From assembly GCF_036250735.1 (NCBI RefSeq), contig NZ_CP109430.1, positions 6,386,001-6,450,000 on the forward strand: DNA of 64,000 bases, written 5' to 3'. A program made the position numbers and the translations under genes. The notes under the pieces are model-generated. The model did no database searches, was not told the origin of the DNA, and saw only the letters and a program-made list of their open reading frames with translations. Below are positions 17,487 to 26,142 of this stretch, piece after piece. This DNA comes from Streptosporangium sp. NBC_01495. GTDB lineage: Bacteria; Actinomycetota; Actinomycetes; Streptosporangiales; Streptosporangiaceae. Within the stretch, counting starts at the first letter, position 1, and every line of letters starts with the position of its first letter.

Positions 17487-18515
17487 TCAGTCCTTCCCCA
17501 CTATCTTCACCGGCAGGCCCGTCCGCGCGGACTCGTGCGCGGCGGCGAGTACCGCGGTGACGTGGCGGGAGCTCTCAACCGTGATCAACGGCTCGCTTCC
17601 CGTCCGGGCACAGTGCACGAAGTGCTCGATGGCGTCGCGGTAGGCGCCGGCCGGGATGCCGTGGACGACGCGCTGGAGCATGTTCCGCGGGTAGGTGTAG
17701 CCCTTGTCGGTGGCGAGCTGGATGTTCTCCCGCTGCCGGTCGAGTTGGACCACGCCGTCCTCTCCGACCACCGTGACGTAGCTGTCGACCATGGTCGGGA
17801 AGGTGTTGGGATAGATCCAGGCCGACTCGAACGTGGCTGTGGCCCCCCGGCTGAACCGGGCCTGGATCTGCATGGCGTCCGGGGTGTCGATGCCCATCGC
17901 CCGGAGCTTGCCGTAACGGGCGGTCGCGAAGACCTCGACCACCTCGTCGTCGAACAACCAGGTCACCAGGTCGATGTCGTGGCTGGAAAGGAACCAGGCG
18001 CAGGTCGTCCGATCCGCCCAGCTGATCATCTCGGTGGGCACGTGGATCGTGTCGTTCTTCCTCGCGTAGCCCACGACCGCTTCGCCCAGCAGGGGCATCT
18101 GGTCCTTGGCCTGGGCGTAGGCGGGCACCCAACGGTGGTTGAACAGGCACATCGCGACCACGCCCGCCCGCCGGATCGCCGCGAGCGCGCGGTCGGCGTC
18201 GGCCACCGTCGTGGTGAACGGCTTCTCCACCAGGATGTGGACGCCCGCCTCGGCCGCCGCCACCATCACATCGGCGTGCAGGTGGTCGGGCGTGGTGATC
18301 GACACCGCGTCGACCGTGCCCGAGGCCAGCAACTCCTGGTAGTCGGGGTAGACGGCGGCTCCCACCCGCTCGGCCAGTTCCTCCGCGTGCTCCCGGGTAC
18401 GGCTGGCCACGGCGGTGATCTCGGCACGCGGATGGGCCGCCAGCACCTCGGCGTGCCCGCGGCCCATGATTCCGGCGCCCACGATGCCTACTCGCAGGTT
18501 AGACAAGAGCGTCAT
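17487..18515 (-). CDS. Gfo/Idh/MocA-family NAD(P)-dependent oxidoreductase
   Basis: 342 residues. The N-terminal Rossmann fold starts at RVGIVGAGIMGRGHAEVLA (GxGxxG), and the signature EKPF (ILVEKPFTT) follows at about residue 95. The C-terminal alpha/beta dimerisation domain has the SSHDIDLVTWLF pattern with catalytic His. Such enzymes oxidise or reduce sugars and sugar acids. It is 1 base upstream of the lyase gene and overlaps the binding-protein gene by 17 bases, so it belongs to the same operon. Its likely job is to process the monosaccharide released by the lyase (inference). Confidence 0.88.
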   Translation of the reverse strand: MTLLSNLRVGIVGAGIMGRGHAEVLAAHPRAEITAVASRTREHAEELAERVGAAVYPDYQELLASGTVDAVSITTPDHLHADVMVAAAEAGVHILVEKPFTTTVADADRALAAIRRAGVVAMCLFNHRWVPAYAQAKDQMPLLGEAVVGYARKNDTIHVPTEMISWADRTTCAWFLSSHDIDLVTWLFDDEVVEVFATARYGKLRAMGIDTPDAMQIQARFSRGATATFESAWIYPNTFPTMVDSYVTVVGEDGVVQLDRQRENIQLATDKGYTYPRNMLQRVVHGIPAGAYRDAIEHFVHCARTGSEPLITVESSRHVTAVLAAAHESARTGLPVKIVGKD

Positions 18516-19794
18516 TCCAATTCTTCTCCGCTGTTTCGAGCGCTTCCTTCACGCTCTTCTGTCCTTGGAACACGGCCCGGAGCTCCTCCGCCAGGGACTC
18601 GGTGAGCTCGGCGTCCTTCGCGGTGCCCAGCGGCGCGTACTCCAGCCTGGGCAGTCCCTTGACGATCACCTGGCGGGCGACGTCCATCGGCTCGGTGCCG
18701 CCGGTGCCGGTGAAGAAGGAGTCCTTCGTCGAGGAGATCGTCGACGGGTAGATCGGCACGATCTTGCAGAAGGCGAGCTGGTTGGCGCCGTTGGTGAAGA
18801 ATTTGATGAACTCGGCCGCCGCCTTCTTGTGCTTGGAGGCCTTGGGGATCGTGAACGTCTGCTGGGCGCTGAGCAGATAGCCGCCGCCGACCTTCTGGAC
18901 GGGCTCGGTGACGATGAGGTCCTTGTAGATGTCAGGGGCGTTCTTCTGGATGTTGACCAGGGTCGAGCCGTTGGCGCTGGCCGTGAAGGCGACCTGGCCG
19001 TTGTCGAGGCTCTGCGGGAGGGCTCGGACGTCCTTGGAGACGGAGCCCGGCGCGATGCCGTGCTCGTCGTAGCTCTTCTTGAACTTCTCGATGATCGCGG
19101 CGGCCTCGGGGGTGTTGAACGCCGCCTTCTTCTTGTCCTCCGACAGCAGCGTGACCCCGTAGTAGCGCAGCACGGAGACGACGGACAGCCCGGGGATCTC
19201 GTTGATGCCGTAGACCTTGGTGTCGGCGTAGACCTTGGCCGCCAGGGCCAGCGCCTCGTCGTAGGTCTTCGGCGGCGCCTTCTCGTCGAAGCCGACCTTG
19301 GACACGACCGACCTGCGGTACATCGCCACCGGGGCGCCGCCGTTGTACCAGGGAATCCCGTAGAGTTTGCCGTCCTGGCGCAGCGGCTCCACCAGGTTCG
19401 GCTGGAAGTCGGCGAGCTCCTCCGGTTTGAAGTAGTCGTCCATCGGCGCCAGCGACGGGATGAACCTGCCGAGGTCGGGAGAGCCCAGGTTGACCGCGTC
19501 GGGCACGTCGCCGCTGGCCACGGCCGCGAGCAGTTTGGTCGCGCTGTCCTGACCCGGGACGTCCACCCACTTGATGGTGACCTTGGGGTGTTCCTTCTGG
19601 TACTGGGTGATCAGCCCGGTGACGTAGTCGTTGTAGTTCTTCTTCAGGTTGATCGTCCAGAATTCGACCTCGCCCTCGAACGGCTCGTCGGCCGCGGCGG
19701 AGGGGGTGCCCGCGGAGGTGCCCGCCACGCAACCGGTGGTGAGAACCGTCAGTGCCAGCAGCCCTGCCGCCAACACCGTCCTGGGTGGAGTCAT
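18499..19794 (-). CDS. ABC sugar transporter substrate-binding lipoprotein
   Basis: 431 residues with ATG 19794 and a perfect AGGAGG 5 bases upstream; the longer frame lacks support. It has a lipoprotein signal (TVLTTGC, lipobox Cys at about 22) and then an extracellular solute-binding protein type 1 fold (EFWTINLKKNYNDYV; GIPWYNGGAPVAMYRR; TKVYGINE; GGGYLLSAQQTFTIPKAS). It would bind a sugar or oligosaccharide outside the membrane and deliver it to the two permeases encoded divergently. No ABC ATPase is in the locus; a shared MsiK-type ATPase elsewhere would be expected, as in other actinomycetes. Confidence 0.9.
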   Translation of the reverse strand: MTPPRTVLAAGLLALTVLTTGCVAGTSAGTPSAAADEPFEGEVEFWTINLKKNYNDYVTGLITQYQKEHPKVTIKWVDVPGQDSATKLLAAVASGDVPDAVNLGSPDLGRFIPSLAPMDDYFKPEELADFQPNLVEPLRQDGKLYGIPWYNGGAPVAMYRRSVVSKVGFDEKAPPKTYDEALALAAKVYADTKVYGINEIPGLSVVSVLRYYGVTLLSEDKKKAAFNTPEAAAIIEKFKKSYDEHGIAPGSVSKDVRALPQSLDNGQVAFTASANGSTLVNIQKNAPDIYKDLIVTEPVQKVGGGYLLSAQQTFTIPKASKHKKAAAEFIKFFTNGANQLAFCKIVPIYPSTISSTKDSFFTGTGGTEPMDVARQVIVKGLPRLEYAPLGTAKDAELTESLAEELRAVFQGQKSVKEALETAEKNWNDALV

Positions 19795-19962
19795 GCGAAC
19801 CTCCTGAATTGCGGCCGTCCTTAAAGCATCCTTTCGGCACAATGTCAGCCCAACCCGAGCCCGTCAAGGCCCACATCCCCACCATCTCGCGACGCCGCCG
19901 ATCAGCCCATTCAGCCTTGACTCCGGCGAATAGACAAAGATACGCTCCCGAAATTCCGGCCT

Positions 19963-19982
19963 GCCGTTATCTAGACTACGGC
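19963..19982. promoter_or_regulatory. Candidate operator palindrome in divergent importer promoter
   Basis: In the 221-base gap between the binding-protein and permease genes, GCCGT and ACGGC flank a central CTAG with 3-base spacers on each side, giving a 20-bp imperfect palindrome. A possible promoter element TTGACT (19917-19922), 16 bases from GATACG (19939-19944), reads toward the permeases. A LacI-, GntR- or AraC-type dimer could bind here. This is a candidate only. Confidence 0.4.
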
Positions 19983-20015
19983 CCTCACAAATAGCGTTGA
20001 AGGGTGTTGGCGCCG

Positions 20016-20993
20016 ATGGCCCTACACGTACCAGAGCGCCACGCGCCTTCGGCGGCCCCGAGGACGCGTAGCCGCAAGAGCACGTCAGGAGATGATCGGA
20101 AGGGGCCACAGCCCGGCAGGATCCCCGGCCAGCGCTGGTACACCCCCTACTTGTTCCCCATCCCGGCCCTGATCCTGTTCGGAGTCTTCTTCGCGTGGCC
20201 CGCCGTCACCGCGATCCAGCTGTCGTTCTTCAAATGGGACGCGGTGTCCCAGCCGATCTTCGTGGGCCTGGACAACTTCGCCCGGCTCGCGAGCGACGGC
20301 AGGTTCTGGACCGGCCTGGGCAACTCGATGCTGTTCCTGGTGGGGATGTTCCCGCTGCTCGTCGTCATCCCGTTGCTGTTGGCCGTACTCGTCAACCAGA
20401 AACTGCCGGGCATCAAAACGTTCCGGATGCTCTACTACCTGCCCGTCGTGACCTCGATGGTCGCGGTCGGCGTCGCCTGGGAGTACGTCTTCAACCAGCA
20501 GGGCGTGCTCAACTGGATCCTCACCGGCTTCGGCATCCTCGACCAGCCGATCCAGTATCTCCTCGACCCCGTGTGGGCGCTGCCGGCCCTCGTCCTCGTC
20601 GAGGGCTGGAAGAGCATGGGCGTCTTCATGATGATCTATCTCGCCGGACTGCAGACCATCCCCACGAATCTCTACGAGGCCGCCAAGGTCGACGGCGCCT
20701 CGGCCTGGCACCGCCTGCGCCACATCACCGTCCCGCTGATAGTCCCCTATCTCGCGGTCACGCTGACCATGGAGATGCTCGAGGCGATGCAGGTCTTCAC
20801 GTCCGTCTACGTGATGACCCAGGGCGGCCCACAGGACTCCACCCTCACACTCGGCTACTACATCTGGTCGGCGGCCTTCCAGAAGTACGACATGGGTTAC
20901 GCCAGCGCCATGGGCCTCGTCCTGTGGCTCCTTTTGATCCTCATGGCGCTCGCCAACTACCGGATCACCAAGGGAAGGACGGTCATGACATGA
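20016..20993 (+). CDS. ABC sugar transporter permease (MalF-like)
   Basis: 325 residues from ATG 20016; AAGGG sits 11 bases before it, while GTG 20004 would overlap that site. About six membrane segments are visible, and the EAA loop reads EAAKVDGASAWHRLRHITVPLI, which contacts the ATPase. The N-terminal 35 residues are basic and cytoplasmic. It pairs with the following permease through an ATGA overlap, forming the membrane channel for the binding protein encoded on the other strand. The substrate is probably a carbohydrate. Confidence 0.9.
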   Translation: MALHVPERHAPSAAPRTRSRKSTSGDDRKGPQPGRIPGQRWYTPYLFPIPALILFGVFFAWPAVTAIQLSFFKWDAVSQPIFVGLDNFARLASDGRFWTGLGNSMLFLVGMFPLLVVIPLLLAVLVNQKLPGIKTFRMLYYLPVVTSMVAVGVAWEYVFNQQGVLNWILTGFGILDQPIQYLLDPVWALPALVLVEGWKSMGVFMMIYLAGLQTIPTNLYEAAKVDGASAWHRLRHITVPLIVPYLAVTLTMEMLEAMQVFTSVYVMTQGGPQDSTLTLGYYIWSAAFQKYDMGYASAMGLVLWLLLILMALANYRITKGRTVMT

Positions 20994-21823
20994 CGCCGAA
21001 GCTCGCCTTCTGGCTGCGGCGCGCGGGCATGTACGTCCTGCTGACCGCGATCGCCCTCGTCTTCGTCGGCCCGTTCCTGATCCTGCTCTCGGCGGCCTTC
21101 AAGCCCGCCGGCCAGGCCGTCTTCTCCTTCCCGCCCGACATCATCCCCCGGCCCCCGGTCCTCACCTGGGTGAAGGAGGCCTGGACGACCGTCCCCTACC
21201 TGAGCTACCTGCTCAACTCGGTCGTCTACGTCGGCGTGATGGTGCCCGTGTACATCGTCGTCTCCGCGCTGTGCGCCTACCCGCTCGCCCAGATGAACTT
21301 CCGCGGCCGGAACCTCATCTTCTTCGCCATCCTGTCGACGATGTTCCTGCCGGGCGAGGTCATGCTCCTCCCTCGTTTCCTGGTGGTCTCGCAGCTCGGC
21401 ATGGCCGACAGCTACGCGGGCGTGATCCTGCCGGGACTGCTGTCCGCTTTCGGGATCTTCCTGCTCCGCCAGACCTTCGCGGGCGTGCCACGCGAGGTCA
21501 TCGACGCCGCCCGCACCGACGGCTGTCACGAGCTGAGGATCTTCTGGCACGTCATGCTGCCCGCCGCGCGTCCCACCCTGGCGATTCTCGGCATCTTCGG
21601 CTTCATCTCGGTCTGGAACAGCTTCATCTGGCCGATGGTCGTGCTGAAGGACTCCGCGATGTACCCGATCGCGCTGGGGATCTCCTACCTCGCGGGCGTC
21701 ACCGGCACCGACGTCCGCGGTCTCGCCGCCGGAACCGTCATCTCGATCCTGCCCGTCGTCATCTTCTTCATGATCATGCAACGTCACGTACTCGAAGGCA
21801 TGCGCGGCGCGGTCAAGGGCTGA
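20990..21823 (+). CDS. ABC sugar transporter permease (MalG-like)
   Basis: 277 residues from ATG 20990, coupled to the first permease by a 4-base overlap. There are six predicted transmembrane segments. The EAA loop VIDAARTDGCHELRIFWHVMLP deviates slightly from the EAAxxDGA consensus (AARTDGC). This is the second half of the importer channel. The next gene starts 24 bases downstream, so a secreted carbohydrate-active protein is probably co-expressed with uptake. Confidence 0.9.
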   Translation: MTPKLAFWLRRAGMYVLLTAIALVFVGPFLILLSAAFKPAGQAVFSFPPDIIPRPPVLTWVKEAWTTVPYLSYLLNSVVYVGVMVPVYIVVSALCAYPLAQMNFRGRNLIFFAILSTMFLPGEVMLLPRFLVVSQLGMADSYAGVILPGLLSAFGIFLLRQTFAGVPREVIDAARTDGCHELRIFWHVMLPAARPTLAILGIFGFISVWNSFIWPMVVLKDSAMYPIALGISYLAGVTGTDVRGLAAGTVISILPVVIFFMIMQRHVLEGMRGAVKG

Positions 21824-21847
21824 CGTCGCGCGAGAGGTGGTCTGAAA

Positions 21848-23386
21848 ATGCTGTCACGCAGGCAATTCACGCTGGGAACCCTCGCCATGGGAGTTCTCGG
21901 TACCACAGGTACGGCTCGCGCCGCCGCGGGCTACGACTACACGGCCAGGGAGACCTTCGACCTGTTCGACAAGGTCTTCCACGCGAGCGGCAACCTCGGC
22001 CAGCCGACCGACCACAACGAGCAGGGCGGCCTGGGCTGGGGGCAGTCCTACGTGCTCGCCGCCTTCATCCGGATGTACGAGGCCTACGGCGACACCACCT
22101 ACCTGGACCGGCTCATCCACAACGCCGACCTCATGCTCGGCACGCGCGACTCGGAGCGGGGCGTGACCGACTACCGCGGCCTCTCGCTGCCCGCCTGGCG
22201 CAACCGGAGCTACACCGCCGGAGGCGTCACCCTGCTCGACCCGGCCGGGCAGCCGCTACTGGAGGTGCGCAGCGCGCTGACCAATGTCGACGACGCCGTC
22301 GCGACCGTCCGGGCGGGCACGAGCGAGGACCGGTTCACCCTCGAGGTGGCCAACACCCCGAAGGCCAAGGTGTCCACCTTCGCCGACCTCACCATGGACC
22401 CGGCCAGCCCCGACTACGCCGTGCGCCGCGTCCTCGACGCCTACCCGTCGGCGACCATGGTGACCGCCCGTGATCCCAGGGACTCGCCGGCCGCGGGGCC
22501 GATCCCCGCCCTGGGGACGATCAGTCTGGCCGCCGCGCCGGTGCACTTCTCCGTGCACACCGGAATGATCACCTATCCGCTGGCGTCGTTCGTGCGGATC
22601 GTCTACCGCACCCCGGGCCTGCGCCGTGATCGACGCTACAAGGCCAAGGCCGATGAGTACCTCGCGGCCGTCCGGGCCGCCGCGGCCGTCCACGATCGCG
22701 AGTGGGTGCAGAACGACGCCGGGCTCGGCCACTTCATCTGGCCCAAGGGGATGCCCGTCCCCTACGACGGCGCGGAGCAGCCCATCAACCAGAGCCTCGG
22801 GCTGGGCCAGACCTACGCCGAACTGGCCGCGGCGACCGGCGACCCCACCTATCTGGACCGCACCCGCCGCCTGGCCCGCGCGTTCGCCGGGGACCTGAAG
22901 GTCGACGCGGACGACGCCTACGTCTGGCCGTACTGGCCGGCGTTCGGCAAGATGTACAACGGCTACACCAAGGCTGACGACGTCTCCGAGTACACCCCGT
23001 CGTACGGATCGCCGGGCAAGGGCGCCCAGCAGATCGAGGACCTCAGCCACGCCGCGATCGACGTCGAGTTCGCCGCGCTGGCCTTCCGCCGGGGGATCCA
23101 CTACAGGGGCCGCGACATGCAGCGCTTCGCCCGCACCTACACGAAGAACCTCGCGACCTCCGACAACGGTGTGGCGACGACCTTCGTCCGGGTCGACGGC
23201 AGCGGAGCCCTGGCCACCTCAGGGCAGTATCTCCAGGCTCCCCGCTGGATGCCGGTGACCCAGTGGGACGAGACCCTCTTCACCCATGCCCGCGCGGTCT
23301 ACGACGACCACGCAGTCGAATCGCAGTACGGCTCCACGCTGCTCTCCGTCGCCTACCTCAACTGGCATGCCTGCCGGAAGGGCTGA
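21848..23386 (+). CDS. Tat-exported glucuronyl C5-epimerase-like or glycoside-active protein
   Basis: 512 residues. The N-terminus SRRQFTLG is a twin-arginine signal, with cleavage predicted near TARA-AAG. The body is an (alpha/alpha)-barrel-like protein; the C-terminal half (GHFIWPKGMPVPYDGAEQPINQSLGLGQTYAELAAATGD; DDAYVWPYW; EDLSHAAIDVEFAALAFRRG) resembles the D-glucuronyl C5-epimerase C-terminal domain, a fold shared with several lyases and hydrolases. Next to a heparinase-like lyase this suggests that the locus targets uronic-acid polysaccharide. It may trim or remodel polymer outside the cell before import. The family call is moderate; secretion and the operon link are clear. Confidence 0.65.
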   Translation: MLSRRQFTLGTLAMGVLGTTGTARAAAGYDYTARETFDLFDKVFHASGNLGQPTDHNEQGGLGWGQSYVLAAFIRMYEAYGDTTYLDRLIHNADLMLGTRDSERGVTDYRGLSLPAWRNRSYTAGGVTLLDPAGQPLLEVRSALTNVDDAVATVRAGTSEDRFTLEVANTPKAKVSTFADLTMDPASPDYAVRRVLDAYPSATMVTARDPRDSPAAGPIPALGTISLAAAPVHFSVHTGMITYPLASFVRIVYRTPGLRRDRRYKAKADEYLAAVRAAAAVHDREWVQNDAGLGHFIWPKGMPVPYDGAEQPINQSLGLGQTYAELAAATGDPTYLDRTRRLARAFAGDLKVDADDAYVWPYWPAFGKMYNGYTKADDVSEYTPSYGSPGKGAQQIEDLSHAAIDVEFAALAFRRGIHYRGRDMQRFARTYTKNLATSDNGVATTFVRVDGSGALATSGQYLQAPRWMPVTQWDETLFTHARAVYDDHAVESQYGSTLLSVAYLNWHACRKG

Positions 23387-23491
23387 CAGCCGGCCGGTCG
23401 TGCCCCCGATTGTCAAGGGACCATATAGGGGTGACATTCCGCAATCCGGATGGCAGCAGCCCGACCTCAAGCAGCTCGGCTTTCCCGAATA

Positions 23492-23554
23492 GGCCGGAAG
23501 AACAATGGCGCCTGGGCTTCGTATACGAAGTCCAGGCGCCATTCGTTTCCGGCT
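23492..23554. terminator. Long near-perfect palindrome between convergent genes
   Basis: A 40-bp palindrome at 23504-23543 (arms of 20 with one mismatched pair, centre TA) is extended by GCCGGAA/TTCCGGC arms outside it (about 23492-23554). It lies between the end of the exported protein gene and the end of the RidA gene, so it can serve as a bidirectional terminator, although no T tract follows. The rest of 23387-23701 shows no gene I can support. Confidence 0.55.
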
Positions 23555-23701
23555 ACGGCCAGGCATTGATCCCACCCATGAGGTGCCGCCGCTCGCATCC
23601 AGCCGGCACCAGCCCACATCAAGATCATCTTGCAGTCCGCACACTCCGTAACCATTGCGTTCGCGCCAGAGCCAGTGACGTACAGTCCCGGGTGGCTCTT
23701 C

Positions 23702-24124
23702 TCAGGAAAGAGCCGCGGCGGCCTGGACCTCGACTGCGGCGCCGTAGTGGAGCTGGATGGCGCCGGTGACAGCGCGAGCGGGGCGGTGCTGACCAATCCA
23801 GTCGGCATAGATGGCGTCGAACGCCGGCCATTGACCGATGTCGGTGACGTAGACGGTGACCGAGACGAGGCGGGACCGGTCAGTGCCTGCCGCGATCAGG
23901 CACCGGTCGAGGTTGTGGAGGACCTGGCGCGCCTGAACGTCGAACGCCTGATCGCTCAGGGCAGTGCCGTGCTGGTCCACCGGCAGCTGGCCGGACACGT
24001 AGACGAGGTCTCCGTGGATGGCGACATGGGAGTAGTGGCCCGGCGGCTGGATCAGGTCTGGGCTGTTGCGCAGGTGAACGGTGTCGCTGCGCTCGGTGGT
24101 GTTCGGGGTCGCGGGGTTGGGCAT
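23702..24124 (-). CDS. RidA (YjgF/YER057c/UK114) family protein
   Basis: 140 residues from ATG 24124 with GAAGGAA upstream. Family features are HYSHVAIHGDLVYVSGQLPVD, QARQVLHNLDRCL and the late RPARAVTGAIQLHYGAAVEVQAAA. RidA proteins hydrolyse reactive enamine/imine intermediates; some paralogues are deaminases. The usual C-terminal RxxV catalytic arginine region reads RPARAV. It is divergent from the FMN reductase, and the intergenic region contains a duplicated MarR-type operator, so it may share that control. Confidence 0.85.
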   Translation of the reverse strand: MPNPATPNTTERSDTVHLRNSPDLIQPPGHYSHVAIHGDLVYVSGQLPVDQHGTALSDQAFDVQARQVLHNLDRCLIAAGTDRSRLVSVTVYVTDIGQWPAFDAIYADWIGQHRPARAVTGAIQLHYGAAVEVQAAAALS

Positions 24125-24207
24125 CGTGTTCCTTCGTCGTGATGGCCGGCATCCGCCCATGACGGCGACCGGCCGATCGGGGAGGTGCCGTCTCCAAGGA
24201 CCACGGG

Positions 24208-24248
24208 TTTGCGGCATTTACATAGCCGACTATAAGATAGCCGACTAT
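24208..24248 (+). promoter_or_regulatory. Promoter with duplicated ATAGCCGACTAT operator at a leaderless start
   Basis: Two identical 12-mers ATAGCCGACTAT (24222-24233 and 24237-24248) are separated by 3 bases. They overlap a -10 element TATAAG (24231-24236), which has TTTGCG (24208-24213) 17 bases upstream as a -35. Transcription would start at about 24243-24247, on the ATG of the FMN reductase, with no ribosome-binding site. A repressor bound here would block the promoter directly; the MarR gene of the same operon is the obvious candidate. Confidence 0.6.
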
Positions 24249-24816
24249 GGAAATCGTTGACGTACTGGCGATCTGCGGGAGCACCCGAGAGGGATCGCAC
24301 AACCGGTCGCTCCTTCGAAGCGCGCAACAGCTGGCGGAGGCCCCGTTGCGGGTGGAGGTGTGGGACGACCACGCCCGGATCCCCCGCCTGGACGCCACTC
24401 GGGGGCGTCCCTTCCCTCCGGCCGTCGGCGCCCTGCGCGAGCGCGTGGCGGTGGCCGACGCGCTGCTGCTGGTGACGCCGGAGCTGAGCCGCGGCATCCC
24501 CGGGCAGATGAAGGACCTCGTCGACTGGCTGTCGATCCTCGCGCCCCCGCGCCCGCTGGTGGGCAAGCCGGTGGTGCTGATGAGCGCCTCGCCCAACCGG
24601 TTCGGCGGAGTCTTCGCCCAGTTGCAGCTCGGCGACATGCTGCGGCGGGTCGGCGCCGAGGTGCTCTCCGACTTCGATGTGGCGGTCGGCTTCGCCCACC
24701 GTCACATCGACGCCGACGGAGTCCTGACGGGGGAGGAGGCGCGAGACGACATCACCCGGCTCTGGCGGCGCGTCCTCGCCCGCGTCGCGGATGACCGGCC
24801 GGCGGTGCCGGCGTGA
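24247..24816 (+). CDS. NADPH-dependent FMN reductase (flavodoxin-fold)
   Basis: 189 residues. It has the flavodoxin-like FMN reductase fold: the phosphate-binding loop CGSTREGSHNRSLL near the start, then VTPELSRGIPGQMKDLVDWL, which contains the family's TPExxxxxPGxLKxxxDW pattern. It reduces FMN, quinones or related acceptors with NADPH. It appears to be translated from a leaderless mRNA and overlaps the MarR gene by 4 bases (GTGA). A MarR repressor with a redox enzyme is a usual pairing for response to quinones or other electrophiles. Confidence 0.85.
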   Translation: MEIVDVLAICGSTREGSHNRSLLRSAQQLAEAPLRVEVWDDHARIPRLDATRGRPFPPAVGALRERVAVADALLLVTPELSRGIPGQMKDLVDWLSILAPPRPLVGKPVVLMSASPNRFGGVFAQLQLGDMLRRVGAEVLSDFDVAVGFAHRHIDADGVLTGEEARDDITRLWRRVLARVADDRPAVPA

Positions 24817-25253
24817 CCGCGGGCCGGCAGATCGCGGCCGCGCGGGGGCCGATCGGTTACGCCCTCGCCGAGGTCACCAGGGCGCACCGCGCCGAGATGC
24901 AGCGCCGGATGGCCGAGCTCGGCCTGCACCTGGGCCAGGAGCTTCTCGTCGTCGACCTTCACCACAATCCCGGGACCACCCAGGCGGACCTCGTCCAGCG
25001 CATGGGCATCGAACAGCCCACCATCGCCAAGGCGATCACCCGCATGGAGCGGGCCGGGTTCGTCGAACGCGCCCCGGACCCCGGCGATCGCCGGGTGACC
25101 CGGTTGCGGCTGACCGAACGCGGCGAGGCCGTGGTCGACGCGGTCGTGACCGCGTGGGCGCAGGTGGAGAGCGAGGCGAGCGCCGGGCTCTCCACGGCCG
25201 ACGCCGCACATCTCATCCGGCTGCTGCACGCCGTCCGCGACAACCTCACCTGA
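24813..25253 (+). CDS. MarR-family transcription regulator
   Basis: 146 residues from GTG 24813, overlapping the reductase stop. The winged helix is clear: TQADLVQRMGIEQPTIAKAITRMERAGFVERAPDPGDRRVTRLRLTERG, including the wing DxRxxR. It probably represses its own operon through the two 12-bp sites at 24222-24248 and may be relieved by a phenolic or redox ligand, as is common in the family. The SDR gene follows after 21 bases. Confidence 0.9.
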   Translation: MTAGRQIAAARGPIGYALAEVTRAHRAEMQRRMAELGLHLGQELLVVDLHHNPGTTQADLVQRMGIEQPTIAKAITRMERAGFVERAPDPGDRRVTRLRLTERGEAVVDAVVTAWAQVESEASAGLSTADAAHLIRLLHAVRDNLT

Positions 25254-25274
25254 CCACCACCCGCAGGAGAAGAC

Positions 25275-26039
25275 ATGGAACTCGGACTCGCAGGAAAAGT
25301 CGTCCTGGTGACCGGTGCGAGCACGGCCATCGGCAGGGCCACCGCGCTGGCCTTCGCCGAGGAGAAGGCGCACATCGCCGTCGGCTACCACACCAACCTC
25401 CGGGCCGCGGAGGAGACCGTCGCCCTGGCCGAACGGCGCGGAGCCCAGGCGATCGCCTGGCGACTCGACCTCGGCCGCCCCGACTCGCTGCAGGCGGCGG
25501 TCACGCACGCCCGCGACCGGCTCGGGCCGGTCGACGTCCTGGTCAACAACGCCGTCCGCTGGCCGGACTGGCCCGAGCCGGGCGAGCTGTTCGAGACCGC
25601 GCCGACCGAGCGGTTCACCACGTCGGTGACCGCGAACCTGGTCGGCCCCTACCTGCTCGCCCGCGCCGTGCTGGCCGACATGCGGGCGAACGGATGGGGC
25701 CGCATCGTCAACGTCTCCACCGGACTGGTCGAGGACGGCTTCCCCGGCAACGTCTCCTACGTGGCCGCCAAGGCGGGGCTGCACGGCCTGACCCGCGTGA
25801 TGTCCAGGGAGCTCGCCTCCGCGGGCATCCTCACCAACGTCGTCATGCCGGGCTTCACCCCCGCGGACAAACCCATGCCGCAGCACCTCCTCGACAAGGC
25901 GGGCGAGGCCGCCGCGACCAAGCGCGTCAGCCATCCCGACGACGCCGCACGCATGATCGTCTACTTGTGCTCGGCCGCCAACACCAACACCACCGGCGAG
26001 GCCATCAGGACCGACGGCCACTTCCTCACTCCAGGCTGA
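25275..26039 (+). CDS. Short-chain dehydrogenase/reductase
   Basis: 254 residues with AGGAGA before ATG 25275. It is a classical SDR: cofactor motif TGASTAIG (one change from TGxxxGIG), NNAV (usually NNAG), catalytic Ser in NVSTGL and YVAAK. It is NADP(H)-type by its overall look but this is not certain. It is the last gene of the reductase-MarR-SDR operon and lies just left of the cluster promoter at 26.18 kb, so it is probably not part of the biosynthetic cluster. Confidence 0.88.
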   Translation: MELGLAGKVVLVTGASTAIGRATALAFAEEKAHIAVGYHTNLRAAEETVALAERRGAQAIAWRLDLGRPDSLQAAVTHARDRLGPVDVLVNNAVRWPDWPEPGELFETAPTERFTTSVTANLVGPYLLARAVLADMRANGWGRIVNVSTGLVEDGFPGNVSYVAAKAGLHGLTRVMSRELASAGILTNVVMPGFTPADKPMPQHLLDKAGEAAATKRVSHPDDAARMIVYLCSAANTNTTGEAIRTDGHFLTPG

Positions 26040-26142
26040 TCCCCTCGCAGTCTCCTCTCACGTTCGCCGGGGGACGGAAAACGGTCAAGGCGTCCACGAC
26101 CAGGCTCACCGGCGTCGCCGGGTGGCCCTCCTTACTCCGCCG

